NCBI GenBank assembly: GCA_022447165.1
Contig: JAKVBR010000054.1
Coordinates: forward strand, 1-10,395
From: Phycisphaerales bacterium
GTDB lineage: Bacteria > Planctomycetota > Phycisphaerae > Phycisphaerales > SM1A02
Reading direction: 5' to 3'
Length of the DNA stretch: 10,395 nucleotides
In this document: piece after piece, positions 1 through 5,988 of the stretch
Layout: each line of letters opens with the position of its first letter
Position numbering within the stretch: the stretch's first letter is position 1
Made by a program: the position numbers and the translations under genes
The notes under the pieces: model-generated
Told to the model about the DNA's origin: nothing
Database searches by the model: none
The model's input: the letters and a program-made list of their open reading frames with translations, nothing else

Positions 1-377
1 TCTGCGGAATTATCTTCACACATGTCACAAGTATGAGAAAGTAGGGACACAGCAGTCCGAAGCACAGACATTGGGTGCGCGTTCGGGGTCTCTTTAGCAA
101 TGCGTACAATCGCATCTTGAACAGATGATGGGATTGCTCGATAACTTGCAACTTCTTCACTGAACGTTTTGAGTTCTTCACTTGTTGGTTTGTGACCCAC
201 AAGCAGAAGGTGAGCGACCTCTTCAAAGGTGGCGTTCGCAGCCAAATCTGCGATTTCGTAGCCTCGATACATCAACTGTGTTTGATTCACGGCACAGACA
301 GATGTCTCTCCAATGACCTGCCCTGCTAATCCCCGCGAATCTGTTTGTTTTTTTGTTTCTTCTGTTGCTTGAGTCAT
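1..377 (-). CDS. prpC: 2-methylcitrate synthase / citrate synthase family, N-terminal part (cut by window edge)
   Basis: Reading down from an ATG at 377, about 125 residues are visible before the left edge. They match the start of the type-I citrate synthase fold: GLAGQVIGETSVCAVN, then LMYRGYEIADLA, then FEEVAHLLLVG, and near the edge HPMSVLRTAVSLL, the conserved segment ahead of the catalytic histidines. The enzyme condenses an acyl-CoA with oxaloacetate in the cytoplasm. I call it 2-methylcitrate synthase (propionyl-CoA substrate) rather than housekeeping citrate synthase because it lies directly downstream of prpB on the same strand; the visible part alone cannot separate the two. The start is supported by an AAGGA Shine-Dalgarno 5 nt upstream. 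The catalytic residues and C-terminus lie outside the window, so completeness cannot be judged. Confidence 0.85.
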   Translation of the reverse strand, partial: MTQATEETKKQTDSRGLAGQVIGETSVCAVNQTQLMYRGYEIADLAANATFEEVAHLLLVGHKPTSEELKTFSEEVASYRAIPSSVQDAIVRIAKETPNAHPMSVLRTAVSLLSHTCDMCEDNSA

Positions 378-382
378 AAAAT

Positions 383-387
383 TCCTT
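383..387 (-). promoter_or_regulatory. Shine-Dalgarno of prpC
   Basis: On the minus strand the sequence reads AAGGA-ATTTT-ATG, a well-spaced Shine-Dalgarno that fixes the prpC start at 377. It is one of the few clear ribosome binding sites in this window. It suggests that prpC is translated independently of prpB rather than by coupling. Confidence 0.7.
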
Positions 388-397
388 AGCGATTACA

Positions 398-418
398 GCC
401 CTCCATTGAGCAGAGGGC
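398..418 (-). other. GC-rich stem-loop ahead of the prpC ribosome binding site
   Basis: GCCCTC (413-418 read on the minus strand) pairs with GAGGGC (398-403), giving a 6-bp, almost all G/C stem with a 9-nt loop. It ends about 10 nt upstream of the prpC Shine-Dalgarno. No U-tract follows, so it is not a terminator. It could be an RNA-processing or 5'-end-stabilising element. The inverted repeat is directly visible; the role is inference. Confidence 0.5.
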
Positions 419-432
419 GTCCCCTTATTCTA

Positions 433-471
433 TCAAAAATGGCGTTCCAACGCTTCGCGAGGCGTTTTTGA
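433..471 (-). promoter_or_regulatory. Attenuator-like overlapping inverted repeats after prpB
   Basis: Directly after the prpB stop codon the minus strand carries a 7-bp inverted repeat, TCAAAAA (465-471) and TTTTTGA (433-439). Inside and overlapping it are three 5-mers in order: AACGC (462-466), GCGTT (449-453) and AACGC (442-446). The third is followed by CCATTTTTGA. The middle copy can pair with either flanking copy, and pairing 2 with 3 leaves a short hairpin followed within two bases by a run of five T. This geometry resembles an attenuator or partial terminator that would lower prpC relative to prpB. The stems are short (5 bp), so function is a guess. Confidence 0.35.
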
Positions 472-1326
472 CTATTTAGGGAAGTTCCACTCTTCGCCAG
501 GCGTGTATCCAAGCATCTCATAGAGTGATGCTCTTGTCTGCATGGAATCGACGAACCCATCAACAGAACCATCTGCTTTAAGTTGTTCAAGGCAGTTCGT
601 GATCGCACCCATTGCGATACGCTGCATCGTGACAGGATAAATAACAAGTTGATATCCCATTTCTGAGAAGCGGTCGAAGTGAATCGAATCCGTCTTTCCA
701 AACTCTGTCATGTTGGCAAGAAGTAGACCTGGGCATCCATTTGCGAATTCGACAAACTCTTCTTCGCTGTGAAGACCCTCGGGAAAAATCATATCCGCCC
801 CCGCTTCTCGATAGGCGTTACCACGCTCGATTGCTGCATCAAGCCCATCAACACTTCTCGCATCTGTTCGAGCAATCAAAAGAAAGTCTGGGTGTACTTT
901 GTTTAATGCTGCCGCGTTTACCTTGGCTGCCATTTCTTCTGTTGGTATCAGCACCTTCCCATCGAGATGTCCACAACGCTTTGGGAACTCTTGATCTTCA
1001 ATGTGCATGCCAGCCGCACCATTTCGGTCATATTCAACAACCGTGCGTTTCACGGATTCGATTTCACCGTAACCCGTGTCAGCATCAACAATCACAGGCA
1101 AACCGCTGGCATTTGCAACTTCACGAATGGTTCTGCACATCTCTGTGAGCGAAATCAGCCCGATGTCAGGGTAACCAGACGCGTTTGCTGTTGCGCCGCC
1201 GCTGATGTAGCACGATTCGAAACCAGTTGAGGCTATAGCCCTTGCAACAAGACCATTCCATGCGCCGGGGCACATGAGAGCGTGATCGTTCATGAGAGTA
1301 CGAAGCAATGTCCCTGGGTGTGTCAT
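472..1326 (-). CDS. prpB: Methylisocitrate lyase (2-methylisocitrate lyase, ICL/PEP mutase superfamily)
   Basis: This is a cytoplasmic enzyme of 284 residues, about the length of E. coli PrpB, that splits 2-methylisocitrate into pyruvate and succinate in the methylcitrate cycle. Visible hallmarks are SGGATANASGYPDIG near residues 42-56, the Mg-binding DADTGYGE at 81-88, HIEDQ at 108-112, the catalytic loop KRCGH at 116-120 with the catalytic cysteine at 118, ARTDAR at 152-157, LDAAIERGNAYREAGADMIF at 162-181, and NMTEFG at 205-210. The C-terminal TRASLYEMLGY resembles the TR-ELYE-INY stretch of known PrpB. KRCGH separates PrpB-type lyases from PEP mutases. The ATG at 1326 lacks a strong Shine-Dalgarno. 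It follows the TSUP gene by 30 bp and precedes prpC by 94 bp. Related lyases such as 2,3-dimethylmalate lyase are possible alternatives, but the prpC neighbour makes PrpB much more likely. Confidence 0.92.
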   Translation of the reverse strand: MTHPGTLLRTLMNDHALMCPGAWNGLVARAIASTGFESCYISGGATANASGYPDIGLISLTEMCRTIREVANASGLPVIVDADTGYGEIESVKRTVVEYDRNGAAGMHIEDQEFPKRCGHLDGKVLIPTEEMAAKVNAAALNKVHPDFLLIARTDARSVDGLDAAIERGNAYREAGADMIFPEGLHSEEEFVEFANGCPGLLLANMTEFGKTDSIHFDRFSEMGYQLVIYPVTMQRIAMGAITNCLEQLKADGSVDGFVDSMQTRASLYEMLGYTPGEEWNFPK

Positions 1327-1333
1327 TACGCCT

Positions 1334-1342
1334 ATTTTACCA
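1334..1342 (-). promoter_or_regulatory. Possible extended -10 element upstream of prpB
   Basis: On the minus strand, TGG-TAAAAT fits an extended -10 (TGn plus a hexamer one base off TATAAT). It sits in the 30-bp TSUP-prpB gap with no recognisable -35. Only 7 nt separate the hexamer from the prpB ATG, so transcription would begin at or beside the start codon and give a leaderless or near-leaderless mRNA. Read-through from the upstream genes is equally possible. Confidence 0.3.
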
Positions 1343-1356
1343 ATGAATGGCGACTG

Positions 1357-2106
1357 TTACATAAACATCTTGATGGCAGCAATTACAAGGACGACGCCAA
1401 GCATGACGCGTAGCCCGCCCTGCCCAAGTTTTTTGCTCCCAATGTTAGCGCCAATGATGCCCCCCACAACTACTCCACATGCAAGTGGAAGTGCATTCAT
1501 TGTTATGTTGCTCACTGCTTGCTCAGTAAACATAACCCCTAATAATGCAGCAACGGAGTTACATAGGATAAATGGCGCGCTGACTGCTGCTGTTTCTCTT
1601 GCTGTTGCAAACCCGCAGAGTAGTAGAATTGGGCTTAAGAATATTCCACCACCTATACCAATCATCCCGCTGATGAGGCCAATTGATGCGCCAAGAAGGA
1701 GCACTAGAAGCAATGGGGCTGGCTGCGTCTGCTTCTGCTTTCGGATCATGAATAATCTTGCGGAGGCGAGCGCTAACACTACTCCGAGGACTGGCTTGTA
1801 GATTGAAGGGTCAAGATGAATAAGCCCTCCAATAAACGAGCATGGAATACTCATGAGGATTAGGGGAATCAACAAAGATGGTTTTGCTTTTGATTGCTTG
1901 TTAAATGCAAAAGTGCTAATCGAGGCCACGCAAATGTTTAGGGTTAGCACAGTTGGCCTGAGTGTTTCAGGAGAAAAACTCGCAAGAGCGAGCACAGCGA
2001 TGTATCCAGAACCACCACCATGACCAACCATGGCATACATCATTGCAACAGTGCAAAGACCCGAAACAAGCAGTGTAATTTCAATAGTTGTTAACGTTGT
2101 AAGCAT
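1357..2106 (-). CDS. TSUP family (TauE/SafE) permease
   Basis: This inner-membrane protein of 249 residues has about eight hydrophobic segments arranged as two halves. Each half carries the glycine-rich family signature: VGHGGGSGYIA around residues 27-37 and SGMIGIGGGIFLSPILLL around 146-163. A basic linker (IRKQKQTQ, about 121-128) separates the halves. TSUP proteins export or take up small anions such as sulfite, organosulfonates or carboxylates; the substrate cannot be read from sequence. The ATG lies 3 bp beyond the SpoIID-domain stop and has no Shine-Dalgarno, so translational coupling is likely. It lies 30 bp upstream of prpB, so the anion handled might relate to a propionate-yielding substrate, but that is inference. 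Confidence 0.85.
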   Translation of the reverse strand: MLTTLTTIEITLLVSGLCTVAMMYAMVGHGGGSGYIAVLALASFSPETLRPTVLTLNICVASISTFAFNKQSKAKPSLLIPLILMSIPCSFIGGLIHLDPSIYKPVLGVVLALASARLFMIRKQKQTQPAPLLLVLLLGASIGLISGMIGIGGGIFLSPILLLCGFATARETAAVSAPFILCNSVAALLGVMFTEQAVSNITMNALPLACGVVVGGIIGANIGSKKLGQGGLRVMLGVVLVIAAIKMFM

Positions 2107-2109
2107 GCA

Positions 2110-3354
2110 TCAAACAGTTTGGATGCTGGCGTTTGGATAATACCACTGCAAAATGTCTTTCCAGGTATTGTTTTGCCCTGCAAGTTCTTGCGCGCCGTAC
2201 TGACACAATCCAACACCATGGCCAAGCCCGCGACCTTTAAAAGTGAGGTCACTACCCGTTTTGGAGCACGACAATGTCGAAGACCAAACGGGGTCACCTG
2301 GCATTGGTAGCGATGACACCGATGCATTTGCAGCGCTTACAAAATCTTTTGCATTCACAATGTATCCATTACGCCTTCGATCTTTAATGATGAGTTTCGT
2401 CGGCCTGCCATGTTTGTTGTGTTCGCATGGTTCAATGCTTCTGATTGAACGAATCGTTTCAAGTTCGGGAAGTTTCAGATGCTTCGCACTAGCGTTGAGT
2501 CGTTTTCTAAACAAGCGTGATGAACGGGTTGCGCGCCAAGTTGATGCTTCAAGCGAAGCGCAAACATCATTACCTTTTCTTCCATATAGCGGAGTTATGT
2601 CGTGTTGAGAAGAACCGCTAATCGCATCGAGTGCTGATGCCGCACTCCCGCCACAACATGCACTGTAATAAGCAGGCACAACCGTGTTATTCCAAGTAAG
2701 AATGACACTCTCTGTATCCTTCGTTGCTTTGTGCGCCGCCTCTAGCGTCACATCACCAAGAAACATTTGTGATGAAGGGCCATCTGTAACATCAAAGTGG
2801 CTTGTTTTGTGACGATTTAAATGTTGAACGATTGCGTAACTGCGAGCTGCCACTGCTTGCGCAGCAAAAGTATCTGGGTGCCAGTGAGCGTATAGTTCAC
2901 CTGCTAATACGCCTGGTAAGTACTGCTCTATTGGGACATGAGCAACAATGTCAAAATCTTGTTTCCCGATGTCAGGTCGCACGTGTATGTGCAATTCGCC
3001 TGTAACGACTTTTTGTTTTTCGCTCACACCAACAGTAAACTGTTTCGATGTTTTACTGAAAAAATGTGAGCTGTCGCGCTGATCAAAAAGCGATTTGATT
3101 GACTTCGTGGTTTGCAATACACCATCGACAGCTCTGATTTGACCCGTATCGATGTGTGCGACAGTGCCGTTGCGATACCGCCCCACACGAACGCGAACTT
3201 GAACAGATCCGGTTGGAATAGTGAGTGGGTGCTTCGTCTTTTTGACTTCATCTTCATGCTGAACAAAGTTTTCACAGTGGGCGAGACCGCCAACCGCGAC
3301 AACGCTCATTGCTAAAACAAACTCTCTTCGATGGACTTCGGTAGAAGTGGGCAC
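2110..3354 (-). CDS. SpoIID/LytB-domain peptidoglycan protein (putative lytic transglycosylase)
   Basis: This exported protein has 414 residues. SpoIID-domain enzymes cleave denuded glycan strands of peptidoglycan. The core is clear: VPIEQYLPGVLAGELYAHWHP begins near residue 140, with the candidate catalytic glutamate at 153, then AAQAVAARSYA at 164-174, PAYYSACCGGSA at 227-238, and the C-terminal GRGLGHGVGLCQYGAQELA (374-392) before WKDILQWYYP. The N-terminus has HRREFVLAMSVVAVGGLA, a twin-arginine-like export signal. C27 follows LAH, which is a poor lipobox, so I do not call it a lipoprotein. The adjacent cysteines C233/C234 may bind metal, as reported for some SpoIID proteins. The start is GTG: an in-frame TGA lies two codons upstream, and the next option, Met16, would lose the twin arginines. 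No Shine-Dalgarno is visible. SpoIID domains also occur outside spore formers, so this is not evidence of sporulation. Confidence 0.87.
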   Translation of the reverse strand: MPTSTEVHRREFVLAMSVVAVGGLAHCENFVQHEDEVKKTKHPLTIPTGSVQVRVRVGRYRNGTVAHIDTGQIRAVDGVLQTTKSIKSLFDQRDSSHFFSKTSKQFTVGVSEKQKVVTGELHIHVRPDIGKQDFDIVAHVPIEQYLPGVLAGELYAHWHPDTFAAQAVAARSYAIVQHLNRHKTSHFDVTDGPSSQMFLGDVTLEAAHKATKDTESVILTWNNTVVPAYYSACCGGSAASALDAISGSSQHDITPLYGRKGNDVCASLEASTWRATRSSRLFRKRLNASAKHLKLPELETIRSIRSIEPCEHNKHGRPTKLIIKDRRRNGYIVNAKDFVSAANASVSSLPMPGDPVWSSTLSCSKTGSDLTFKGRGLGHGVGLCQYGAQELAGQNNTWKDILQWYYPNASIQTV

Positions 3355-3361
3355 AATTCAT

Positions 3362-3367
3362 AGTGTA
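3362..3367 (-). promoter_or_regulatory. Possible -10 hexamer just upstream of the SpoIID-domain gene
   Basis: TACACT on the minus strand lies 7 nt before the GTG start, immediately downstream of the intrinsic terminator of the preceding gene. There is no clear -35 because the terminator stem occupies that region. If used, it would give a leaderless transcript. Terminator read-through is the alternative. Confidence 0.25.
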
Positions 3368-3371
3368 CAAA

Positions 3372-3401
3372 GAAAAAAGGGTCTTCTTCTCAGAAAACCC
3401 T
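3372..3401 (-). terminator. Intrinsic terminator of the TPR/alpha-CTD gene
   Basis: On the minus strand AGGGTTTTCT (3392-3401) pairs with AGAAGACCCT (3378-3387) through 10 base pairs including one G-T wobble, around a GAGA tetraloop. The T at the foot of the stem plus five more give a run of six T, then CTTT. It begins 26 bp after the stop codon at 3427. This is the strongest terminator in the window and separates this gene from the SpoIID-TSUP-prpB-prpC cluster. Confidence 0.88.
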
Positions 3402-3426
3402 CTGTTCAAAATCGTTGAAAATTAGA

Positions 3427-4362
3427 TTAATCGATTTTTCGAAGTTCGAGACCGTGGTTTTGAAGTCCTTCGTTAATCTCATCGAGACTCGTTGAACCGA
3501 AGTTTTTAATGCCCATAAGCTCGGCCTCAGTACGAATCGCCAAATCTCCAAGTGTTTGGATGTTTAACAATTGAAGCGCTTTTCTAGCACGGACTGACAA
3601 ACTGAGCGCTGAAACTGGTTGTTTAAGTACTTGCTCAGGAGCGTGGTTTAACAATTCTTTGTATCGGTCTTGGTGGACTTTGGACACATGACCAGTTTCA
3701 GATGCTTGGCCAAGCCGCATGCCTCTCGCTGAAAGCATGTGTTTGATTTCAACAAGTGAAGTTTCGCCAAAGTTTTTGTAACTCAAGAGTTCCGCTTCAG
3801 TGACTTTAAGAAGATCACCAAGTGTTCGGATGTCCATTTTCTTCAGACAGTTTCTTGCACGAACTGAAAGTTCGAAATCTGTCACAGGTGTATTCATGAG
3901 TGCTGCTGTCTTCGCAGCATCTCTCGCAACCTCTTCATCGTAGTACATCTCTGTAGATGATTGCACGTCAACCATGTACAAGCGAGCGCGAGCGTGGTTC
4001 GGATCTGTATCAAGAATTTGCCTTAGACATTTTTCTGCTGCGGAAAGCTGACCATTGTCTTCATAGATCACCGCAAGATTCAGTAAGGCGTTGATGTGTG
4101 GACGCTCTGTACTTGTAACTGATTCGTAAAGTTCAACGGCTTCTCTTTCTTCACCGACTAAATCTAGGAGATAAGCGAGTTGAAATTTGTGTTCAGGATT
4201 TGCGCCTTGTTGAACTGCAAGTCGAAGTTCTTCAATTGCGCCAATTCGAAAACCATTTTGCTCGTGTTCCATTGCCGTTTCATAGTGCTTGTTTGCTGCT
4301 TCTGGGTTACCGCCACCAATCATGGTGTCTAATGTTGAATCAAAGTTTTGTGTGCTTTCCAC
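3427..4362 (-). CDS. TPR protein with two RNA-polymerase-alpha-CTD-like repeats
   Basis: This is a predicted soluble protein of 311 residues. Residues about 24-126 form TPR-like helix pairs (for example PHINALLNLAVIYEDNGQLSAAEKCL, from residue 88). Two repeats follow at about 158-218 and 248-308, exactly 90 residues apart, each with LSVRAR, TLGDL, TEAEL, KNFG-TSL and EI. These match the alpha-CTD of bacterial RNA polymerase. The arginine equivalent to E. coli R265 is kept in both (R168, R258). The N268 equivalent is kept only in the first (N171, lysine in the second). The G296, S299 and E302 positions are kept, while K298 is threonine in both. It lacks the polymerase assembly domain, so it is not RpoA. 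I recall similar TPR/alpha-CTD proteins in planctomycetes; their function is unknown to me. I chose GTG 4362 because GGAG precedes it by 8 nt and a promoter occupies the region of the longer TTG start (4428). It may bind DNA or polymerase, but that is inference. Confidence 0.8.
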   Translation of the reverse strand: MESTQNFDSTLDTMIGGGNPEAANKHYETAMEHEQNGFRIGAIEELRLAVQQGANPEHKFQLAYLLDLVGEEREAVELYESVTSTERPHINALLNLAVIYEDNGQLSAAEKCLRQILDTDPNHARARLYMVDVQSSTEMYYDEEVARDAAKTAALMNTPVTDFELSVRARNCLKKMDIRTLGDLLKVTEAELLSYKNFGETSLVEIKHMLSARGMRLGQASETGHVSKVHQDRYKELLNHAPEQVLKQPVSALSLSVRARKALQLLNIQTLGDLAIRTEAELMGIKNFGSTSLDEINEGLQNHGLELRKID

Positions 4363-4370
4363 TGTTCTAA

Positions 4371-4374
4371 CTCC
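4371..4374 (-). promoter_or_regulatory. Shine-Dalgarno deciding the GTG start of the TPR/alpha-CTD gene
   Basis: The minus strand reads GGAG-TTAGAACA-GTG, an 8-nt spacing. It lies downstream of the -10 element at 4400-4405 and supports a start at 4362 over the longer in-frame TTG at 4428, which would be part of the -35 hexamer. Confidence 0.55.
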
Positions 4375-4399
4375 ATCTTCTGCGTAAGTGTGATGGAAG

Positions 4400-4428
4400 A
4401 TTGTACAGAAGATAACGAACCAATGCAA
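4400..4428 (-). promoter_or_regulatory. Sigma-70-type promoter of the TPR/alpha-CTD gene
   Basis: The minus strand carries TTGCAT (4423-4428), a 17-nt spacer and TACAAT (4400-4405). Matches to TTGACA/TATAAT are four of six and five of six at optimal spacing. The predicted transcript starts near 4393 and has a leader of about 30 nt holding the GGAG site. It begins 6 bp past the MATE stop codon, so this gene is transcribed separately. Confidence 0.65.
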
Positions 4429-4434
4429 AAGGGG

Positions 4435-5988
4435 TTAAGGGGTAGGGTCCGTAGGATCAACAAAATCGGCGATTGCGCCATCTGCCTCGCTTGCAGGAGG
4501 ACCAATTGTAAGCGGCGAAGCACGTCTTGCTTCATCTTCAATCGTGTTTCGGCCAAGCAAGTCAATTGAACGCCAACCCCCTTTTTCAAAGCGTACTGCC
4601 ATCGTCAACCCAATCAAAATGACATATGTGGATGCTGCAATCCAAGGACCAATTGACCCAATCTCTGAAAAGAATGTAACAGCAACCCATCCTCCACCGA
4701 CAATGAGAACCCAACTATATATTGCTGTGACGACGCCCGGCCAAACAGTATCACCTGCGCCGCGAAGCGCCCCTGTGTAGACAATGCCCAGTGCATCAAT
4801 CGTCTGAAAGATTGCGACCATGATGAGCATTTTTGCTCCAATCTCAATGATTGCCGCTTTTTCTTCGGGAGGCGTATCCGCTCCACTAACGAACCATGCA
4901 ATGAAGTCGTGTCTGAAGATGATAAAGATGGCAGCGCACACAGACATATAGATAGCCGCCATAGCAACGCCAACACGCGCTCGTGATACTGCAACATCTG
5001 GATTTCCCGCGCCAATGTATTTACCGACAATTGAATTGACTGCGACGTTAATTCCGATTGCAGGCATGAAACTCAAATGTAAGTAACCAAGCGCAATCCA
5101 TCCTGCAGCCATATCGTTGGTTCCAAAAGTCCCGACGAACACTGTCATAAAGAGCGCCCAACAGATAATTTCATTGCCCCACTGGATTGAGCCCGGCCAG
5201 CCTAATCGAAAAATTTCTTTCATCGTTTTTAAACAAGGGCGCCAAGCACTTCTCGTGAGATACTGCTTGTGAAACTTAGGTCCAATGAAAATGAGAAATG
5301 GAATGAGCATTTCCATGAACATACCAATGACTGTCGCAATTGCAGCACCTTTTAAACCAAGGGCTGGTGTGCCCGGGATACCTGGAAATAGTGATGGAAT
5401 ACCTTCTTCACCAAAAATCAGAATGTAATTCGCTGTGACATTAATGACGTTCGCGATCACCGTAGACACTGTGATGATTTTGGGTTTGTGCATTCCAAAG
5501 AAGTATTGAGAAAATCCTCGACCCACGAGGAGGAACAAACTTCCGACAAGTGTGTACACCGCGTATTCAGTCTCAAGTGAGATCAGTTCTTCGTTTCCAC
5601 TATGGATAAACTCAAAGACATGATGAATCAAAAATGCCCATGGAAGAATGATGATTGTCCAAAAGAACACCGACATCCAACCAGCTGACCAAGCATACTT
5701 CGGCCCTTTTTCAGGCGACCCCGACCCTAAATGTTGGCTGACATAAGTATTGACGACTGTAACAACGCCCATCACGGTCGCAATGACTGCAAACGCCCAT
5801 GTTCCAGCATTGCCTTGTGCAGCAACTTCAAGTGGCCCAACCTTGCTCACCATTAACTTGTCTACGAATTGCATAATCGTAAAACTGGTCATGGTTAACA
5901 CTGTTGGCCACGCAAGCGACCATACTTCGTTCATCGCTGCGCGAAGTGAGTGTTGTTGGTCTGTCGAATCAGTTGCGGGTTCAGCCAT
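4435..5988 (-). CDS. MATE family multidrug/cation antiporter (NorM-like)
   Basis: This inner-membrane protein of 517 residues has about twelve hydrophobic segments. MATE transporters expel drugs and other organic cations in exchange for H+ or Na+. Family signatures are seen in both halves: MQFVDKLMVSKVGPLEVAAQG at about 39-59, NTYVSQHLGSG at 80-90, NYILIFG near 187-193, GLKGAAIATVIG at 211-222, then VAVNSIVGKYIGAGNPDVA at about 315-333 and GALRGAGDTVWP at 406-417. A hydrophilic, acidic C-terminal tail of about 45 residues follows the last membrane segment, making it longer than the usual family size of roughly 450-480. Its ATG lies inside the end of the upstream thioredoxin-like gene (8-bp overlap), which implies co-transcription and translational coupling. 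No terminator is seen after its stop. The substrate is unknown. Confidence 0.9.
   Translation of the reverse strand: MAEPATDSTDQQHSLRAAMNEVWSLAWPTVLTMTSFTIMQFVDKLMVSKVGPLEVAAQGNAGTWAFAVIATVMGVVTVVNTYVSQHLGSGSPEKGPKYAWSAGWMSVFFWTIIILPWAFLIHHVFEFIHSGNEELISLETEYAVYTLVGSLFLLVGRGFSQYFFGMHKPKIITVSTVIANVINVTANYILIFGEEGIPSLFPGIPGTPALGLKGAAIATVIGMFMEMLIPFLIFIGPKFHKQYLTRSAWRPCLKTMKEIFRLGWPGSIQWGNEIICWALFMTVFVGTFGTNDMAAGWIALGYLHLSFMPAIGINVAVNSIVGKYIGAGNPDVAVSRARVGVAMAAIYMSVCAAIFIIFRHDFIAWFVSGADTPPEEKAAIIEIGAKMLIMVAIFQTIDALGIVYTGALRGAGDTVWPGVVTAIYSWVLIVGGGWVAVTFFSEIGSIGPWIAASTYVILIGLTMAVRFEKGGWRSIDLLGRNTIEDEARRASPLTIGPPASEADGAIADFVDPTDPTP

Noticed and set aside
741..2608. Several plus-strand open frames (for example 741-1148, 1292-1801 and 2243-2608) opposite the prpB, TSUP and SpoIID-domain genes
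   Set aside because: They lie antisense to strongly supported genes, show no family motifs, lack ribosome binding sites and have biased, low-complexity translations typical of shadow frames.
3270..3330. Lipoprotein call for the SpoIID-domain protein (Cys27)
   Set aside because: The sequence before the cysteine is GLAH, which lacks the small residue required at -1. A twin-arginine-like or ordinary signal peptide fits better.
2110..3354. Evidence for sporulation from a SpoIID-domain protein
   Set aside because: SpoIID/LytB domains occur in many non-sporulating bacteria, including planctomycetes and chlamydiae, and no other sporulation gene is present.
3427..4362. Annotation as the RNA polymerase alpha subunit itself
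   Set aside because: The alpha N-terminal dimerisation and assembly domain is absent, there are two CTD-like copies and the N-terminal part is TPR-like. No ribosomal protein genes lie nearby, as they usually would for rpoA.
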